Shown piece by piece: positions 1 to 10,198 of a stretch of 46,198 nucleotides of DNA. The DNA comes from Burkholderiales bacterium Ga0074133. Lineage in GTDB: Bacteria > Pseudomonadota > Gammaproteobacteria > Burkholderiales > Burkholderiaceae_C. The DNA is taken from NCBI GenBank assembly GCA_001464865.1, contig LNEG01000195.1, positions 1 to 46,198 on the forward strand. The letters are read 5' to 3'. The first letter of the stretch is position 1. Each line of letters opens with the position of its first letter. A program made the translations under genes and the position numbers. Below the pieces are notes generated by a model. It was not told where the DNA came from and did no database searches. It saw only the letters and a program-made list of their open reading frames with translations.

Positions 1-129
1 ATTTTTGGCATCCTGCTGGCCTGGCTGGGCGCTGGTGAACGGCCTGACTCGGCGGTGCTGACCGGCGGCGCGCTGGTCATTGGTGCGCTGGTTTTCAATG
101 AACTTTTGGGTTGGAAGGAACAACGATGA
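1..129 (+). CDS. DMT/EamA-family transporter, C-terminal end (partial)
   Basis: Frame 1 is open from the left edge to a TGA at 127-129. The 42 visible residues contain two hydrophobic stretches around a short charged loop (GAGERPDSAV), and the frame ends in a basic tail, LLGWKEQR. This resembles the last two transmembrane helices of drug/metabolite (EamA) transporters, inner-membrane permeases of unknown substrate. The stop overlaps the start of the next gene (ATGA at 126-129), so the two are probably translationally coupled. The start lies outside the window. The family call rests on a short tail only. Confidence 0.7.
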   Translation: MFGILLAWLGAGERPDSAVLTGGALVIGALVFNELLGWKEQR

Positions 130-1220
130 CGGAGACGGTTGTGTCGGAAGTGTTGAGTGAAGTGCGGGGCCAGGTCGGTTTCATCACGCTGAACCGCCCG
201 CGTGCGCTCAACGCGCTTTCGCTGGGCATGGTGCGCGAGTTGATGGGTACGCTGCTGGCGTGGCAGCACGACGAGAAGGTGCTGGCCGTGGCCATCCGCG
301 GCAGCAACAAGGAAGGCCCGTTTGGCGCCTTCTGCGCGGGCGGGGACATCCGTTTTTTGCACCAGGCAGGCAGCCAGGGCAATCCGCAGCTTGAAGACTT
401 TTTCACCGAGGAATACGCGCTCAACCACCTCATTCACAACTACGGCAAGCCCTACATCGCCTTCATGGACGGCATCGTCATGGGCGGCGGCATGGGCATC
501 AGCCAGGGCGCAGCCCTGCGCGTGGTGACAGAGCGTACGAAGATGGCCATGCCCGAAACAGCCATCGGCCTGTTCCCGGACGTGGGCGGTGGCTACTTTC
601 TCAGCCGCTGTCCAGGCCGTACCGGCGAGTGGCTGGCCTTGACGGGCGACACCATCGGCGCGGGAGATGCGATTGCCGTGGGCCTGGCCGATGGCTGCCT
701 GCCATCGGACCAGCAGGCGCCTCTGTGGGAAGCGCTGGGCACGCAGCAGTTTGTCAGCGGCGCCGCCGTAAAAGAATATGTTGCTATCAAAATGATAGCT
801 AAAGAGGCAAATGCCACTAGCACTATGGCCGAAATTGACCAATATTTCGCCTTGCCGACCGTGGGCGAGATCGTCCAGGCCCTTGAAAGCGCTTCGTCTG
901 ACTGGGCGCGCACCACAGCTGCCACGCTGCGCAAGCGCTCCCCGCTGATGCTGCATGTGGTGCTGGAGCAGATTCGCCGTGCCCGCGCGATGGGCCTGGC
1001 CGACGATCTGCGCATGGAGCGCGACATGGTGCGCCACTGCTTTTACCTCCGCGCGGGGCAGAGCGAGACGGTGGAAGGCATCCGCGCCCTGGCTGTAGAC
1101 AAGGACCACGCTCCGAAGTGGAACCCGGCCCGCATTGAAGACGTGACGCCCGACATGGTGGCGCCTTTCTTTGCCAGCCCCTGGCCGGTACACGCGCACC
1201 CGCTGGTTTCCCTGGCCTGA
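126..1220 (+). CDS. 3-hydroxyisobutyryl-CoA hydrolase-like enoyl-CoA hydratase/isomerase family protein
   Basis: A crotonase-fold enzyme of 364 residues. The oxyanion-hole segments are AGGD (71-74) and MGGG (119-122), and the block PETAIGLFPDVGGGYF (143-158) is typical of the 3-hydroxyisobutyryl-CoA hydrolase branch, which acts in valine degradation, rather than of short enoyl-CoA hydratases of about 260 residues. The length also fits that branch. ATG at 126 was chosen because GGAAGGAA lies just upstream; a TTG at 111 is in frame but covers that site. Residues 219-238 are encoded by a copy of a dispersed genomic repeat (781-838), read in frame. The start overlaps the transporter stop, so the two are probably co-transcribed. 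An acyl-CoA hydratase acting on another substrate cannot be excluded. Confidence 0.85.
   Translation: MTETVVSEVLSEVRGQVGFITLNRPRALNALSLGMVRELMGTLLAWQHDEKVLAVAIRGSNKEGPFGAFCAGGDIRFLHQAGSQGNPQLEDFFTEEYALNHLIHNYGKPYIAFMDGIVMGGGMGISQGAALRVVTERTKMAMPETAIGLFPDVGGGYFLSRCPGRTGEWLALTGDTIGAGDAIAVGLADGCLPSDQQAPLWEALGTQQFVSGAAVKEYVAIKMIAKEANATSTMAEIDQYFALPTVGEIVQALESASSDWARTTAATLRKRSPLMLHVVLEQIRRARAMGLADDLRMERDMVRHCFYLRAGQSETVEGIRALAVDKDHAPKWNPARIEDVTPDMVAPFFASPWPVHAHPLVSLA
781..838 (+). repeat. Dispersed Comamonadaceae-type repeat, copy R1 (inside a CDS)
   Basis: TTGCTATC-N5-GATAGCT followed by AGGCAAATGCCACTAGCAC and a GGCC-AATT segment. The same order of blocks (dyad, GCAAATG-like, AGCACT-like, GGCC then TTTGG-like) recurs at 11796 and 20184. 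Here it lies in frame inside the hydrolase-like gene and supplies about 20 residues. Confidence 0.65.
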
Positions 1221-1341
1221 TCGCTACACACGCCGCGCCGTCCGCCGATGGTGGGTAGCGAGGGCGCTGCGGCTGTGAGCTGAGGCACAGGGCAAGGCCC
1301 TCAGTGCCATCTGGCGGGCAGGCCTGCCAGCGGTACCTTGC

Positions 1342-1815
1342 TCAGCGGTTGCGGCTCTTCATGGCGCGCTCGACCTCGCGCTTGCCTTCGCGGTCCTTGA
1401 TGGTGTCGCGCTTGTCGTGTTCGGCCTTGCCCTTGGCCAGGGCGATCTCGCACTTCACGAAACCGTTCTTCCAGTGCAGGTTGAGCGGCACCAGCGTGTA
1501 GCCCTTTTGTTCGACCTTGCCGATCAGCCGCTTGATATCGTCCTTTTTGAGCAGCAGCTTTTTGGTGCGCGCTGCCTCGGGGCTGACGTGGGTGGACGCC
1601 GTCTTGAGTGCGTTGATCTGGCAGCCCAGCAGATACAGCTCGCCCTCGCGAATCAGCACATAGCCGTCGGTCAGCTGCACCTTGCCTTCGCGCAGGGCCT
1701 TGACTTCCCAGCCGTGCAGCACCATGCCCGCCTCGTGGCGTTCCTCGAAGAAGTAGTTGTAGGCCGCCTTCTTGTTATCAGCGATGCGGGCGGTAGGGTC
1801 AGGTTTTTTGGCCAT
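1342..1815 (-). CDS. smpB: SsrA-binding protein SmpB
   Basis: SmpB binds tmRNA (SsrA) and brings it to ribosomes stalled on broken mRNA, allowing trans-translation. The protein is 157 residues, the usual size. Near the N-terminus are [12 protein letters not shown] and [19 protein letters not shown], the OB-fold core; the centre has [19 protein letters not shown]; the C-terminal tail is basic ([19 protein letters not shown]), as expected for the helix that reads the empty mRNA channel. The ATG at 1815 gives the standard MAKK start; the frame is open further upstream but that extension has no SmpB character. It runs towards the hydrolase gene and divergently from ratA, a common pairing in proteobacteria. 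Confidence 0.96.
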   Translation of the reverse strand: MAKKPDPTARIADNKKAAYNYFFEERHEAGMVLHGWEVKALREGKVQLTDGYVLIREGELYLLGCQINALKTASTHVSPEAARTKKLLLKKDDIKRLIGKVEQKGYTLVPLNLHWKNGFVKCEIALAKGKAEHDKRDTIKDREGKREVERAMKSRNR

Positions 1816-2226
1816 GGGTTTGAGCGTGTCTCGCACTTTGCGTGCCGCGAAATTCCGGTTGTCTGCCTGACCGCAGGACGCAGGCGCATCAGCGAGTAGA
1901 ACACTTCGGTCGGCTAATCGGTCGGTCAGGCGGCAGGGTGGTATGCGCTGGAGTGGTTCGGGTCGGGCCACAGGAGCCCAGCCATCGGGATCAGGGTCGG
2001 GGTCGGGTCGCTTCACGGCCTGGTCCCGCAGGGCTTTCCGGTCAGATCGTATCTTGCGGATGCCAGCGCCCTGATCCATGAAGGCCTCGCGTCCCCATCC
2101 AAGATAGGGCCCGCGCCGCAAGATAAAAGGCCCTCCCTACAATGGACGCCATCTCGCAAGCTGGCGATTCTAATTTCTCCGGCCCTCGCGCCCGCCCATG
2201 GCGGTGCAGCCGCTGGCCCTGTCTGC
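1816..2226. other. Intergenic region between smpB and ratA
   Basis: A 411-bp divergent promoter region. I see no gene in it. It holds short GGGTCGG-type direct repeats (about 1990-2012) and a GGTCGG cluster (about 1905-1930). A TACAAT at 2138-2143 could be a -10 element for ratA, but no good -35 lies at the right distance. Confidence 0.5.
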
Positions 2227-2667
2227 ATGAAAACCGTCCACAAGTCCGTCCTGATCTGGTACAGCCCCCAAGAAATGTTTGCCCTGGTCACCGGGGTGGA
2301 GCACTACCCGCAGTTTCTGCCCTGGTGCGATCACTCGGCCGTGCTCGAAACCGTGCCAGATGGCATGACCGCCGAGGTGGGCATTGCCTTCAGCGGCATC
2401 CGCCAGACCTTTGTCACACGCAACACGCATGAAGAAGGACGGCGCGTGCAGATGCACCTCATCAAGGGCCCGTTCTCACGGCTCGATGGCGACTGGCACT
2501 TTCACCCGGTGGGGGACGGGACTCAGCGGGCGTGCAAGGTGGAATTGCGCCTGAACTATGGCTTTGACAGCGCCACCTTGGCGGCGCTGGTGGGCCCGGT
2601 GTTCGATCGCATCGCCAGCAGCATGGTGGACGCCTTCGTCAAGCGTGCAGAGCAGGTGTATGGCTGA
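2227..2667 (+). CDS. ratA: RatA/COQ10-like START-domain protein
   Basis: A 146-residue single-domain protein of the RatA (YfjG)/COQ10 family. The opening MKTVHKSVLIWYSPQEMFALV, then YPQFLPWC, and the C-terminal helix with VFDRIASSMVDAFVKRAEQVYG are hallmarks. Family members are described either as a ribosome-association toxin (E. coli RatA, blocking 70S formation) or as a coenzyme-Q-binding chaperone; the sequence cannot decide which. It overlaps ratB by eight bases (ATGGCTGA), which suggests translational coupling. Beside smpB, this is the conserved smpB-ratAB arrangement. Family membership is secure; activity is inferred. Confidence 0.93.
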   Translation: MKTVHKSVLIWYSPQEMFALVTGVEHYPQFLPWCDHSAVLETVPDGMTAEVGIAFSGIRQTFVTRNTHEEGRRVQMHLIKGPFSRLDGDWHFHPVGDGTQRACKVELRLNYGFDSATLAALVGPVFDRIASSMVDAFVKRAEQVYG

Positions 2668-3034
2668 CGCGGCAGCCCTTCACGGCATGGAGGTCACCAT
2701 CGTCGCGTGTGTCGGGCCGCGGGAGACTAGGGAGTGGGTGGTGCGCCTTGCAGCGCCTGCCACGCTGCGCGACGTGTTGTTGGCTTGTGAAGATCCTGCG
2801 GTCCAGGCGCTGCTCGGGGACGATGGGGCGCCAGCAGAAAACGGGATCGCCGCAGGCATCTGGGGCCGCAGCGCCGGGCTGGATGCTCCGGTGGCTCATC
2901 TCGACCGTGTGGAGGTCTACCGCCCGCTCAAGGTCGACCCCAAGGTCGCCCGCCGCGAGCGCTTTGCACGCCAGGGTGCGCGGACCACCGGCCTGTTTGC
3001 GCGCCAGCGCCCGGGCGGCAAGGCGGGCTACTGA
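2660..3034 (+). CDS. ratB: RnfH-family (RatB) ubiquitin-like protein
   Basis: A 124-residue protein of the RnfH/RatB family, with a beta-grasp fold. Family features visible are an early beta-strand with a hydrophobic pattern (MEVTIVACVGPRETREWVVRL), ATLRDVL at the first helix, GIWGR in the middle, and DRVEVYRPLKVDPKVARRERFAR, the most conserved segment, near the C-terminus. The ATG at 2660 overlaps the end of ratA. Its function is unclear in any organism; the genetic pairing with ratA led to its being called an antitoxin partner, which is not well supported. It ends facing the DUF4124 gene. Confidence 0.9.
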   Translation: MADAAALHGMEVTIVACVGPRETREWVVRLAAPATLRDVLLACEDPAVQALLGDDGAPAENGIAAGIWGRSAGLDAPVAHLDRVEVYRPLKVDPKVARRERFARQGARTTGLFARQRPGGKAGY

Positions 3035-3046
3035 GCGGCGCAGTGC

Positions 3047-3064
3047 CCGGGGCGTTCACCCCGG
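3047..3064. terminator. Short GC hairpin between convergent genes
   Basis: CCGGGG-CGTTCA-CCCCGG forms a perfect 6-bp stem between the converging ratB and DUF4124 genes. There is no T-tract on either strand, so a terminator role is only a guess from position. Confidence 0.3.
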
Positions 3065-3088
3065 CGGCAACAAGGCCGCCGTCTGGGA

Positions 3089-3616
3089 TCAGCGTTTGCA
3101 GTCGGTGGCGATGATGCCGTCAATGCGCTTCGTCTCTGCATTGCGCGCGGCTTCGTCCATGAACACGCGCTCGCCCTGGGCATTGGTCTGCGTGATGATG
3201 CGACCGCTGTCATAGGTGGCCTTGGCCTGGCGAGCGCGGGTGCAGTTCTCGGCTTGTGCCTTCGCAATTTTTTCCTGCTCGGCCTTCGCCTTGGCAGCCT
3301 CGGCAGCTTCAGCCGCTGCTTTCTTTTGCTCCAGTTCCTTGTCCTTGGTGGAGCTCGCAGCCACTTTGGGAGCAGGAGCAGCCGCCGCACCGGCCTGGGG
3401 CGCGTCCGCGCCTTCAGCCCCGGCCGCCGGCGCCGGTGCACGTGCGGGACGCTGACCGCCCGGTTGCTTGAGGATGCTCTTTTCAGGGATTTCCTGTGGC
3501 GGAGGGCGGTCGCTGAACACCTTGCGGCCATCCTTGTCGATCCATTGCCACTGGGCCGATGCGCCCATGGCCCAGGTGCAGGCCACGGCCAGCAGGAGAA
3601 GCTTGTGCATTTTCAT
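3089..3616 (-). CDS. DUF4124 domain-containing periplasmic protein
   Basis: A 175-residue secreted protein. The first ~22 residues are a signal peptide (MKMHKLLLLAVACTWAMGASA). A DUF4124 motif follows at once (QWQWIDKDGRKVFSDRPPP), common in betaproteobacterial envelope proteins of unknown function. Residues ~55-85 are an Ala/Pro-rich linker, ~88-120 an Ala/Lys/Glu-rich helix that could form a coiled coil, and the C-terminal part has two cysteines (NCTRAR and TDCKR) that may form a disulfide. The ATG at 3616 is the one that gives a clean signal peptide. It is convergent with ratB and divergent from guaB. Confidence 0.85.
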   Translation of the reverse strand: MKMHKLLLLAVACTWAMGASAQWQWIDKDGRKVFSDRPPPQEIPEKSILKQPGGQRPARAPAPAAGAEGADAPQAGAAAAPAPKVAASSTKDKELEQKKAAAEAAEAAKAKAEQEKIAKAQAENCTRARQAKATYDSGRIITQTNAQGERVFMDEAARNAETKRIDGIIATDCKR

Positions 3617-3684
3617 GCGGGCAAGTTTAGCGGCGCCACCCGTGGCCCGCCAGTGGCTTGGCTCGCCCTTGCAAAGGGCTGTAG

Positions 3685-5277
<1,593 letters not shown>

Positions 5278-5292
5278 CCTCCCAGCCACCAC

Positions 5293-5335
5293 AGGCCCGA
5301 ACCCGTTTCCCAGGTGTTCGGGCCTTTGTCGTTTT
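5293..5335 (+). terminator. Intrinsic terminator after guaB
   Basis: AGGCCCGAAC (5293-5302) pairs perfectly with GTTCGGGCCT (5316-5325) over a 13-nt loop; TTGTCGTTTTT follows. It would limit read-through from guaB into guaA. Confidence 0.85.
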
Positions 5336-5371
5336 TCACGCTTCAAGCCACCGCTTTTTTCGTCGTCTGCC

Positions 5372-6963
5372 ATGCAACACCAGAAAATCCTCATCCTCGA
5401 TTTCGGCTCGCAAGTCACCCAGCTCATCGCCCGCCGTGTGCGCGAGGCCAATGTGTACTGCGAAGTGCACCCGTGCGATGTGACGGACGAGTGGGTGCGC
5501 GACTACGCCGCCGACGGCAGCCTGAAGGGCATCATCCTGTCGGGCAGCCATGCCAGCGTGACCGAAGACACCACCGACCGCGCGCCGCAAGCAGTGTTCA
5601 GCCTGGGCTTACCCGTCTTGGGCATCTGCTACGGCATGCAGACCATGGCCCAGCAGCTCGGTGGCAAGGTCGAAACGGGCCACAAGCGCGAGTTCGGCTT
5701 TGCAGCCGTGCGGGCACGCGGCCACACCGCGTTGCTCAAGGACATCGCTGACTTCACCACCCCCGAAGGTCACGGCATGCTCGACGTCTGGATGAGCCAT
5801 GGCGACAAGGTCACCGAGCTGCCCCCGGGCTTCAAGCTCATGGCCAGCACCGAGAGCTGCCCCATTGCGGGCATGGCTGACGAAGACCGCCGCTTCTATG
5901 CCGTGCAGTTCCACCCCGAAGTCACACACACCGTGCAGGGCAGGGCGCTGCTGGACCGTTTTGTGCTGGGCATCTGCGGCACGAACCCTGATTGGGTGAT
6001 GCGCGACCATATTGCCGAGGCTGTGGAGCAGATCCGCCAGCAGGTAGGCGATGAGGAAGTGATCCTGGTCCTTTCGGGCGGTGTGGATTCCTCGGTGGCT
6101 GCCGCGCTGATCCACCGCGCGATTGGCGACCAGCTCACCTGCGTCTTCGTCGACCACGGCCTGCTGCGCCTGAACGAAGGCGACATGGTCATGGACATGT
6201 TCGTCGGCAAGCTGCACGCCAAGGTGATCCGGGTGGATGCGAGCGACCTTTTCCTGGGGAAGCTGGCCGGCGTGAGCGAACCCGAGGCCAAGCGCAAGAT
6301 CATTGGCGGCCTGTTTGTCGACGTGTTCAAGGCCGAAGCCGCGAAGCTCAAGGCCGGCGACGGCGGCCACAAGGGCGCAACTTTCCTCGCGCAGGGCACC
6401 ATCTACCCCGATGTGATCGAGAGCGGCGGCGCCAAGAGCAAGAAGGCCGTCACCATCAAGAGCCACCACAACGTGGGTGGACTGCCCGAGCAGCTGGGCC
6501 TGAAACTGCTGGAGCCCCTGCGCGACCTGTGCCCCTGGGTCTGCCGCCCGAGATGGTTTACCGCCACCCCTTCCCCGGCCCGGGCCTGGGCGTGCGCATC
6601 CTGGGCGAAGTGAAAAAGGAATACGCCGACCTGCTGCGCCGCGCTGATGCGATCTTCATTGAGGAACTTCGCAACTTTGTCGACGAGGCCACTGGCAAGA
6701 CCTGGTACGACCTCACCAGCCAGGCTTTTACGGTGTTTTTGCCCGTCAAGAGCGTGGGCGTGATGGGCGATGGCCGCACGTATGACTATGTGGTGGCGCT
6801 GCGTGCCGTGCAAACCAGCGACTTCATGACCGCTGACTGGGCCGAGCTGCCCTACGCCCTGCTCAAGAAGGTGTCGGGGCGCATCATCAACGAAGTGCGT
6901 GGCATCAACCGCGTGACGTACGACGTGTCGAGCAAGCCGCCTGCGACGATCGAGTGGGAATGA
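5372..6963 (+). pseudogene. guaA: GMP synthase (glutamine-hydrolysing), disrupted by a frameshifting deletion
   Basis: GuaA makes GMP from XMP, ATP and glutamine. The glutamine amidotransferase half is intact, with nucleophile Cys86 (GICYG) and His181/Glu183 (FHPEVTHT). The ATP-pyrophosphatase half carries the P-loop SGGVDSS at 235-241. At about 6529-6534 the frame breaks. The gene reads LLEPLRDL and then, in another frame, [18 protein letters not shown], whereas the family has about eleven residues (FKDEVR-x-LG-type) between these blocks. Five bases stand where 33 are expected, a net loss of 28. Frame 1 ends after 413 codons at 6613; the dimerisation domain continues in the second frame to 6963. 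Repaired, the protein would be 539 residues. Either the strain has lost GuaA or there is a sequence or assembly error. Confidence 0.9.
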
Positions 6964-7283
6964 CGGAAGGTTTTCCAGTGATGTCCGGCCACATCCTGGA
7001 ACCTTAAGGACGCTCGGGGCGAATCACCGTGCCGTTTGCATCAGTGGTTTTGGGCGTCCTGCCGGGGTCTGAATCATTGCCACAGCGGCGGCGTTGTTGT
7101 CTCCTGCAGCACATCCCGATCCACCGTGCACGCGTGTCGCTCCATTCGCGCTGCGGGTGCCAGGGCAAGGCGTCGGTACAACAGCAGGGTGGGCTCCCAC
7201 GGGCCTCTCCTGCCTCTCCTGATGGGCGACCACAGGCGGGGCTGGGTCCAGTCCGCGGGGGCGGTGACCAGAAATGGTCCAAC
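6964..7283. other. Intergenic region between guaA and the Bug gene
   Basis: A 320-bp region between convergent genes. An imperfect hairpin lies right after guaA (AAGGTTTTCCAG near 6966 with CTGGAACCTT near 6997) but no T-run follows. Open frames on the minus strand (7004-7282, 7024-7233) show no signal peptide, domain or convincing start, and I do not call them genes. Confidence 0.45.
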
Positions 7284-8279
7284 TCAGTCCAGGACGATCT
7301 TGTTTGCTTTGGCGATGTCGCGATAGAACTGGATGCGTTGCTGGATTTCCCGGCGGTATTCAGCCGGCTTCACGTTTTCGGGGACGATGGCGCCGCGCTT
7401 GCGCCATGCCTCCTGCGTTTCCGGGTCTTGCAGCACGGTGCGCATGGCATCGTATAGCTGCGCAATGATCGGCTCGGGTGTTTTTGCGGGTGCAGCAAGA
7501 CCGGTCCATGACGTGATGTTCAGGTCTGGCAGCTTCAGTTCATCGAATGTCGGCACATCGGGCAACTGTGGCGCGCGAAGCGGCGACGCCACCGCCAGAG
7601 CACGCAGCTTTCCATTCTGGATCATGTTGAGGTTGGATGTGAGGTTGTTCCACGTCAGCTGGACCTGGCCTGACATCAGATCATTCAGCGCTGCACCTGC
7701 ACCACGGTACGGGATGTGCGTGATGAACAAGCCCAGCTTGGCCTTGAGCAACTCCATGCTCAGATGCGCCACGGAGCCATTGCCCGATGATGCGTAGTTG
7801 AGCTTGCCCGGGTTGGCCTTGGCGTAGTTCACGAACTCGCCAAAATTTTTGACGGGCAACGACGGGTTGATCAAGACCACATTCGCCAGGCGCTCAATCA
7901 GCGTGATCGGCGCGAAGTCATTCAGCGTGTCGTAGGGCAGGTTGGGCGACACGGCAGGGTTGACCACGTGCGTGGTTTGAGACGTCACCACCAGCGTATA
8001 GCCATCAGGCGCAGCCCGTGCGACGAACGTGGAGCCAATCGATCCCCCCGCGCCGCCCTTGTTATCAATCACCACCGCTTGCCCCAGCACCTTACCCAGC
8101 CGATCGGAAATGGCACGGGCTGCGTTGTCTACAGCGCCACCTGGCGGAAAGGGCACGACGAGCGTAATGGGGCGTGTGGGGTAGCGCGCGGGGGACTGCG
8201 CAAGCGATGGCAGTGCGATGGCACCTCCGATGGAGCATGAGGTACGAAGGAAGTGTCGGCGGTGCAGCAAGTTAGTCAT
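7284..8279 (-). CDS. Bug-family tripartite tricarboxylate transporter substrate-binding protein
   Basis: A periplasmic solute receptor of 331 residues of the Bug/TctC family, greatly expanded in Comamonadaceae and Bordetella. The N-terminus has RRHFLRTS followed by a hydrophobic stretch to SLAQ, a signal peptide with a twin-arginine-like start. Family motifs are RPITLVVPFPPGGAVDNAAR, VIDNKGGAGGSIGS, NFAPITL-type and YASSGNGSVAHLSMELLK, and HIPYRGAGAALNDLMSGQVQL. No TctA/TctB membrane subunits are nearby, which is usual for orphan Bug receptors. It lies 24 bases after the N-formylglutamate amidohydrolase gene on the same strand, so a role in uptake of an amide or carboxylate used by that enzyme is a reasonable inference. 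The ligand is unknown. Confidence 0.93.
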   Translation of the reverse strand: MTNLLHRRHFLRTSCSIGGAIALPSLAQSPARYPTRPITLVVPFPPGGAVDNAARAISDRLGKVLGQAVVIDNKGGAGGSIGSTFVARAAPDGYTLVVTSQTTHVVNPAVSPNLPYDTLNDFAPITLIERLANVVLINPSLPVKNFGEFVNYAKANPGKLNYASSGNGSVAHLSMELLKAKLGLFITHIPYRGAGAALNDLMSGQVQLTWNNLTSNLNMIQNGKLRALAVASPLRAPQLPDVPTFDELKLPDLNITSWTGLAAPAKTPEPIIAQLYDAMRTVLQDPETQEAWRKRGAIVPENVKPAEYRREIQQRIQFYRDIAKANKIVLD

Positions 8280-8303
8280 GGTGAGTCGATCTCTTGGGGG
8301 CCA

Positions 8304-9182
8304 TCAGGCGTGGGAATTCGTGACGCTGTGAATGTGCGCGGCGATGTCCTGCAAGACGTCGGCGATGTCATCGCGCAGGTCCTGCGCACGCGGCAGCAGT
8401 TCGCGCGTCTGTTCGTTCAGGTACAGGGCACGGTTCAGCTCGATCTGCAAGCTTTCGTGTCCGCGGGCAGGGTCGCCGAACTCACGCAGCAGATCCTGAC
8501 CAGCGTACGGATCGTTGATGGCGACGGTATAGCCGCGCGAACGGAAGGCCCTGCCCACCATTTCAGTGAAGGTCGCGCTGCAACTGCTCCCGTTCAGGTC
8601 GCCCAGCACCACATCCGCCAGCGGCCCCGGGGCCACACGACCCAGCCGCTCGTACGCATTGCTGGGCATGGAGTGCAGGTTCAGATGCCAGCGCGGCCCG
8701 CGCACCGCCGCACCCGCCAGAAGGTGCGCCAGCGCTTGGCGATAAGGGCGCCAATAGCTTTCGATGCGATGCGCCACTTCGCTGGCAGTCAAACGGCGCG
8801 CATAGATGGGGGATCTGGCCGTCGTCTGGCTGAAGACCAGGCCGTTCCCCAGCGTCATGCAGCGCTCGGAGGGCGCCACCTCGCAGGGCCAGGCATCGGC
8901 GAGCATGGTCAGGTCAATGTCGCGCTCATGCCGGTTCACGTCGATATAGCTGCGCGGGAATGTCGCATGCACCAGCGTGCCTCCGACCGTTGGAACGGCG
9001 TTCCAGAGCCATTGCACATGCGTGTCCTCGCTCTTGCGCAGGTCTGCCAGTGGCACGGCATAGCCAAAGTCGGCCGGGTAGTCGGTTCCGCTGTGCGGTG
9101 AATCGCACACGAGCGGAATGGCCGTACTGTCGGGCAGCACGATCTGCACCGGCTGGTGAGGTGGCAGGAATGCAGAAGGCAA
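8304..9182 (-). CDS. N-formylglutamate amidohydrolase family protein
   Basis: A zinc-dependent amidohydrolase of the FGase superfamily. N-formylglutamate deformylation in histidine degradation is the founding reaction, but this branch acts on varied N-acyl compounds. Motifs are PLVCDSPHSGTDYP near the N-terminus, RSYIDVNRHERDID, the histidine block WHLNLHSMPS, and ESLQIELNRALYLNE near the C-terminus. I prefer the TTG at 9182: AGGGAA sits seven bases upstream, the protein is 292 residues, and it leaves a 101-bp gap to the divergent LysR gene. An ATG at 9260 would add 26 unconserved residues and leave only 23 bp. The Bug receptor follows in the same direction, and the LysR gene probably controls both. 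Confidence 0.83.
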   Translation of the reverse strand: MPSAFLPPHQPVQIVLPDSTAIPLVCDSPHSGTDYPADFGYAVPLADLRKSEDTHVQWLWNAVPTVGGTLVHATFPRSYIDVNRHERDIDLTMLADAWPCEVAPSERCMTLGNGLVFSQTTARSPIYARRLTASEVAHRIESYWRPYRQALAHLLAGAAVRGPRWHLNLHSMPSNAYERLGRVAPGPLADVVLGDLNGSSCSATFTEMVGRAFRSRGYTVAINDPYAGQDLLREFGDPARGHESLQIELNRALYLNEQTRELLPRAQDLRDDIADVLQDIAAHIHSVTNSHA

Positions 9183-9283
9183 AGCGGTGTTCCCTGTAGA
9201 AGGTCTGGATCCGAGCGTAGCCAGGCCCATCCATTGGGGCAAACGACAAATCGTCCGCATTGATAACCTGCTGTAATTCCCGC

Positions 9284-10198
9284 ATGCGTTTCAAGTCCCC
9301 TTCTCTGCCGGAGCTGCATGCGTTCCTGGCGGTGTGCCAGTTGGGCAGCTTTCGCAAGGCGGCAGAAGCGCTGTATGTGACGCAGGCAGGGGTGAGCCGC
9401 GCGGTGCTGCGTCTGGAGCAGCACATGGCCTGCACGCTGCTGGACCGATCCGGCCCACGCGTTGTGCCCACAGCGCGCGGGCATGAGTACAGGGCGCTGA
9501 TAGAAGCGCATGTCACGGGCCTGGAAAACGCCTTTGACAGATTTGGCGGGCGATCCGGCATGCACAAGCTGCGCATCAGCGTGGCGCCCACGCTCGGTAC
9601 GCGCTGGCTGGTTCCGCGGTTGCCAAAGTTTCGCGCTCTGCACCCCGATCTGGAAATCGAGTTCCGCCAGTTTCACTACGACGAGGACTTCTCGCGCGAA
9701 GATGTGGATGTGTGGATCGAGATCAAGCGCCCAACCCGGGCCTGGCCGCGTGGCATCCGCGCGAGGTATCTGCTCGGCCGCGAGATTGTGCCGGCCTGTT
9801 CACCTGCACTGGCGGCAGACCTGCGCGAGCCGGGTGACCTGCTGGGCTCAACGTTGCTGCAACATACAAACTACCCGGATAACTGGGCGTTGTGGCTCCA
9901 GACAGCGGGTGGTGTTCCTGCCCCGCCGGCTCTCGGCCCGGGCTTTGACCTGGGCAACAACCTGATCGTTGCCGCCTGCGCAGGCATGGGTGTCACCGTC
10001 ATCCAGCCTGCGCTGATCGAACCTGAACTGGAATCCGGAAAGCTCGTCATCCCTTTCCGGAGGGCCGCGAACACCGAGCGTGGCTACTACTTTTGCAGCC
10101 GGGCCGCGATGGCCGGCAACGATGCATCGGACAGGCTGGCGCATTGGCTCATGAGCGAGGCCGAAGCGAGCGCGGCGTCTGTCCGATGGGCTGCGTGA
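9284..10198 (+). CDS. LysR-family transcriptional regulator (GcvA-like)
   Basis: A 304-residue LysR-type regulator. The winged-HTH domain is at residues ~5-65 (LPELHAFLAVCQLGSFRKAAEALYVTQ is split across its start; GVSRAVLRLEQHMACTLLDR follows). The effector domain begins near RISVAPTLGTRWLVPRLPKF, a wording typical of the GcvA/AmpR subgroup. The ATG at 9284 gives the normal N-terminus; a TTG at 9260 is in frame. It is divergent from the amidohydrolase-Bug pair, the classical layout for a LysR activator of its neighbours responding to a pathway compound. The effector is not known. Confidence 0.93.
   Translation: MRFKSPSLPELHAFLAVCQLGSFRKAAEALYVTQAGVSRAVLRLEQHMACTLLDRSGPRVVPTARGHEYRALIEAHVTGLENAFDRFGGRSGMHKLRISVAPTLGTRWLVPRLPKFRALHPDLEIEFRQFHYDEDFSREDVDVWIEIKRPTRAWPRGIRARYLLGREIVPACSPALAADLREPGDLLGSTLLQHTNYPDNWALWLQTAGGVPAPPALGPGFDLGNNLIVAACAGMGVTVIQPALIEPELESGKLVIPFRRAANTERGYYFCSRAAMAGNDASDRLAHWLMSEAEASAASVRWAA

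Noticed and set aside
7004..7282. 92-codon minus-strand frame after guaA, ending DPGRTPKTTDANGTVIRPER
   Set aside because: The end looks protein-like, but there is no signal peptide, recognisable domain or ribosome-binding site, and two frames compete.
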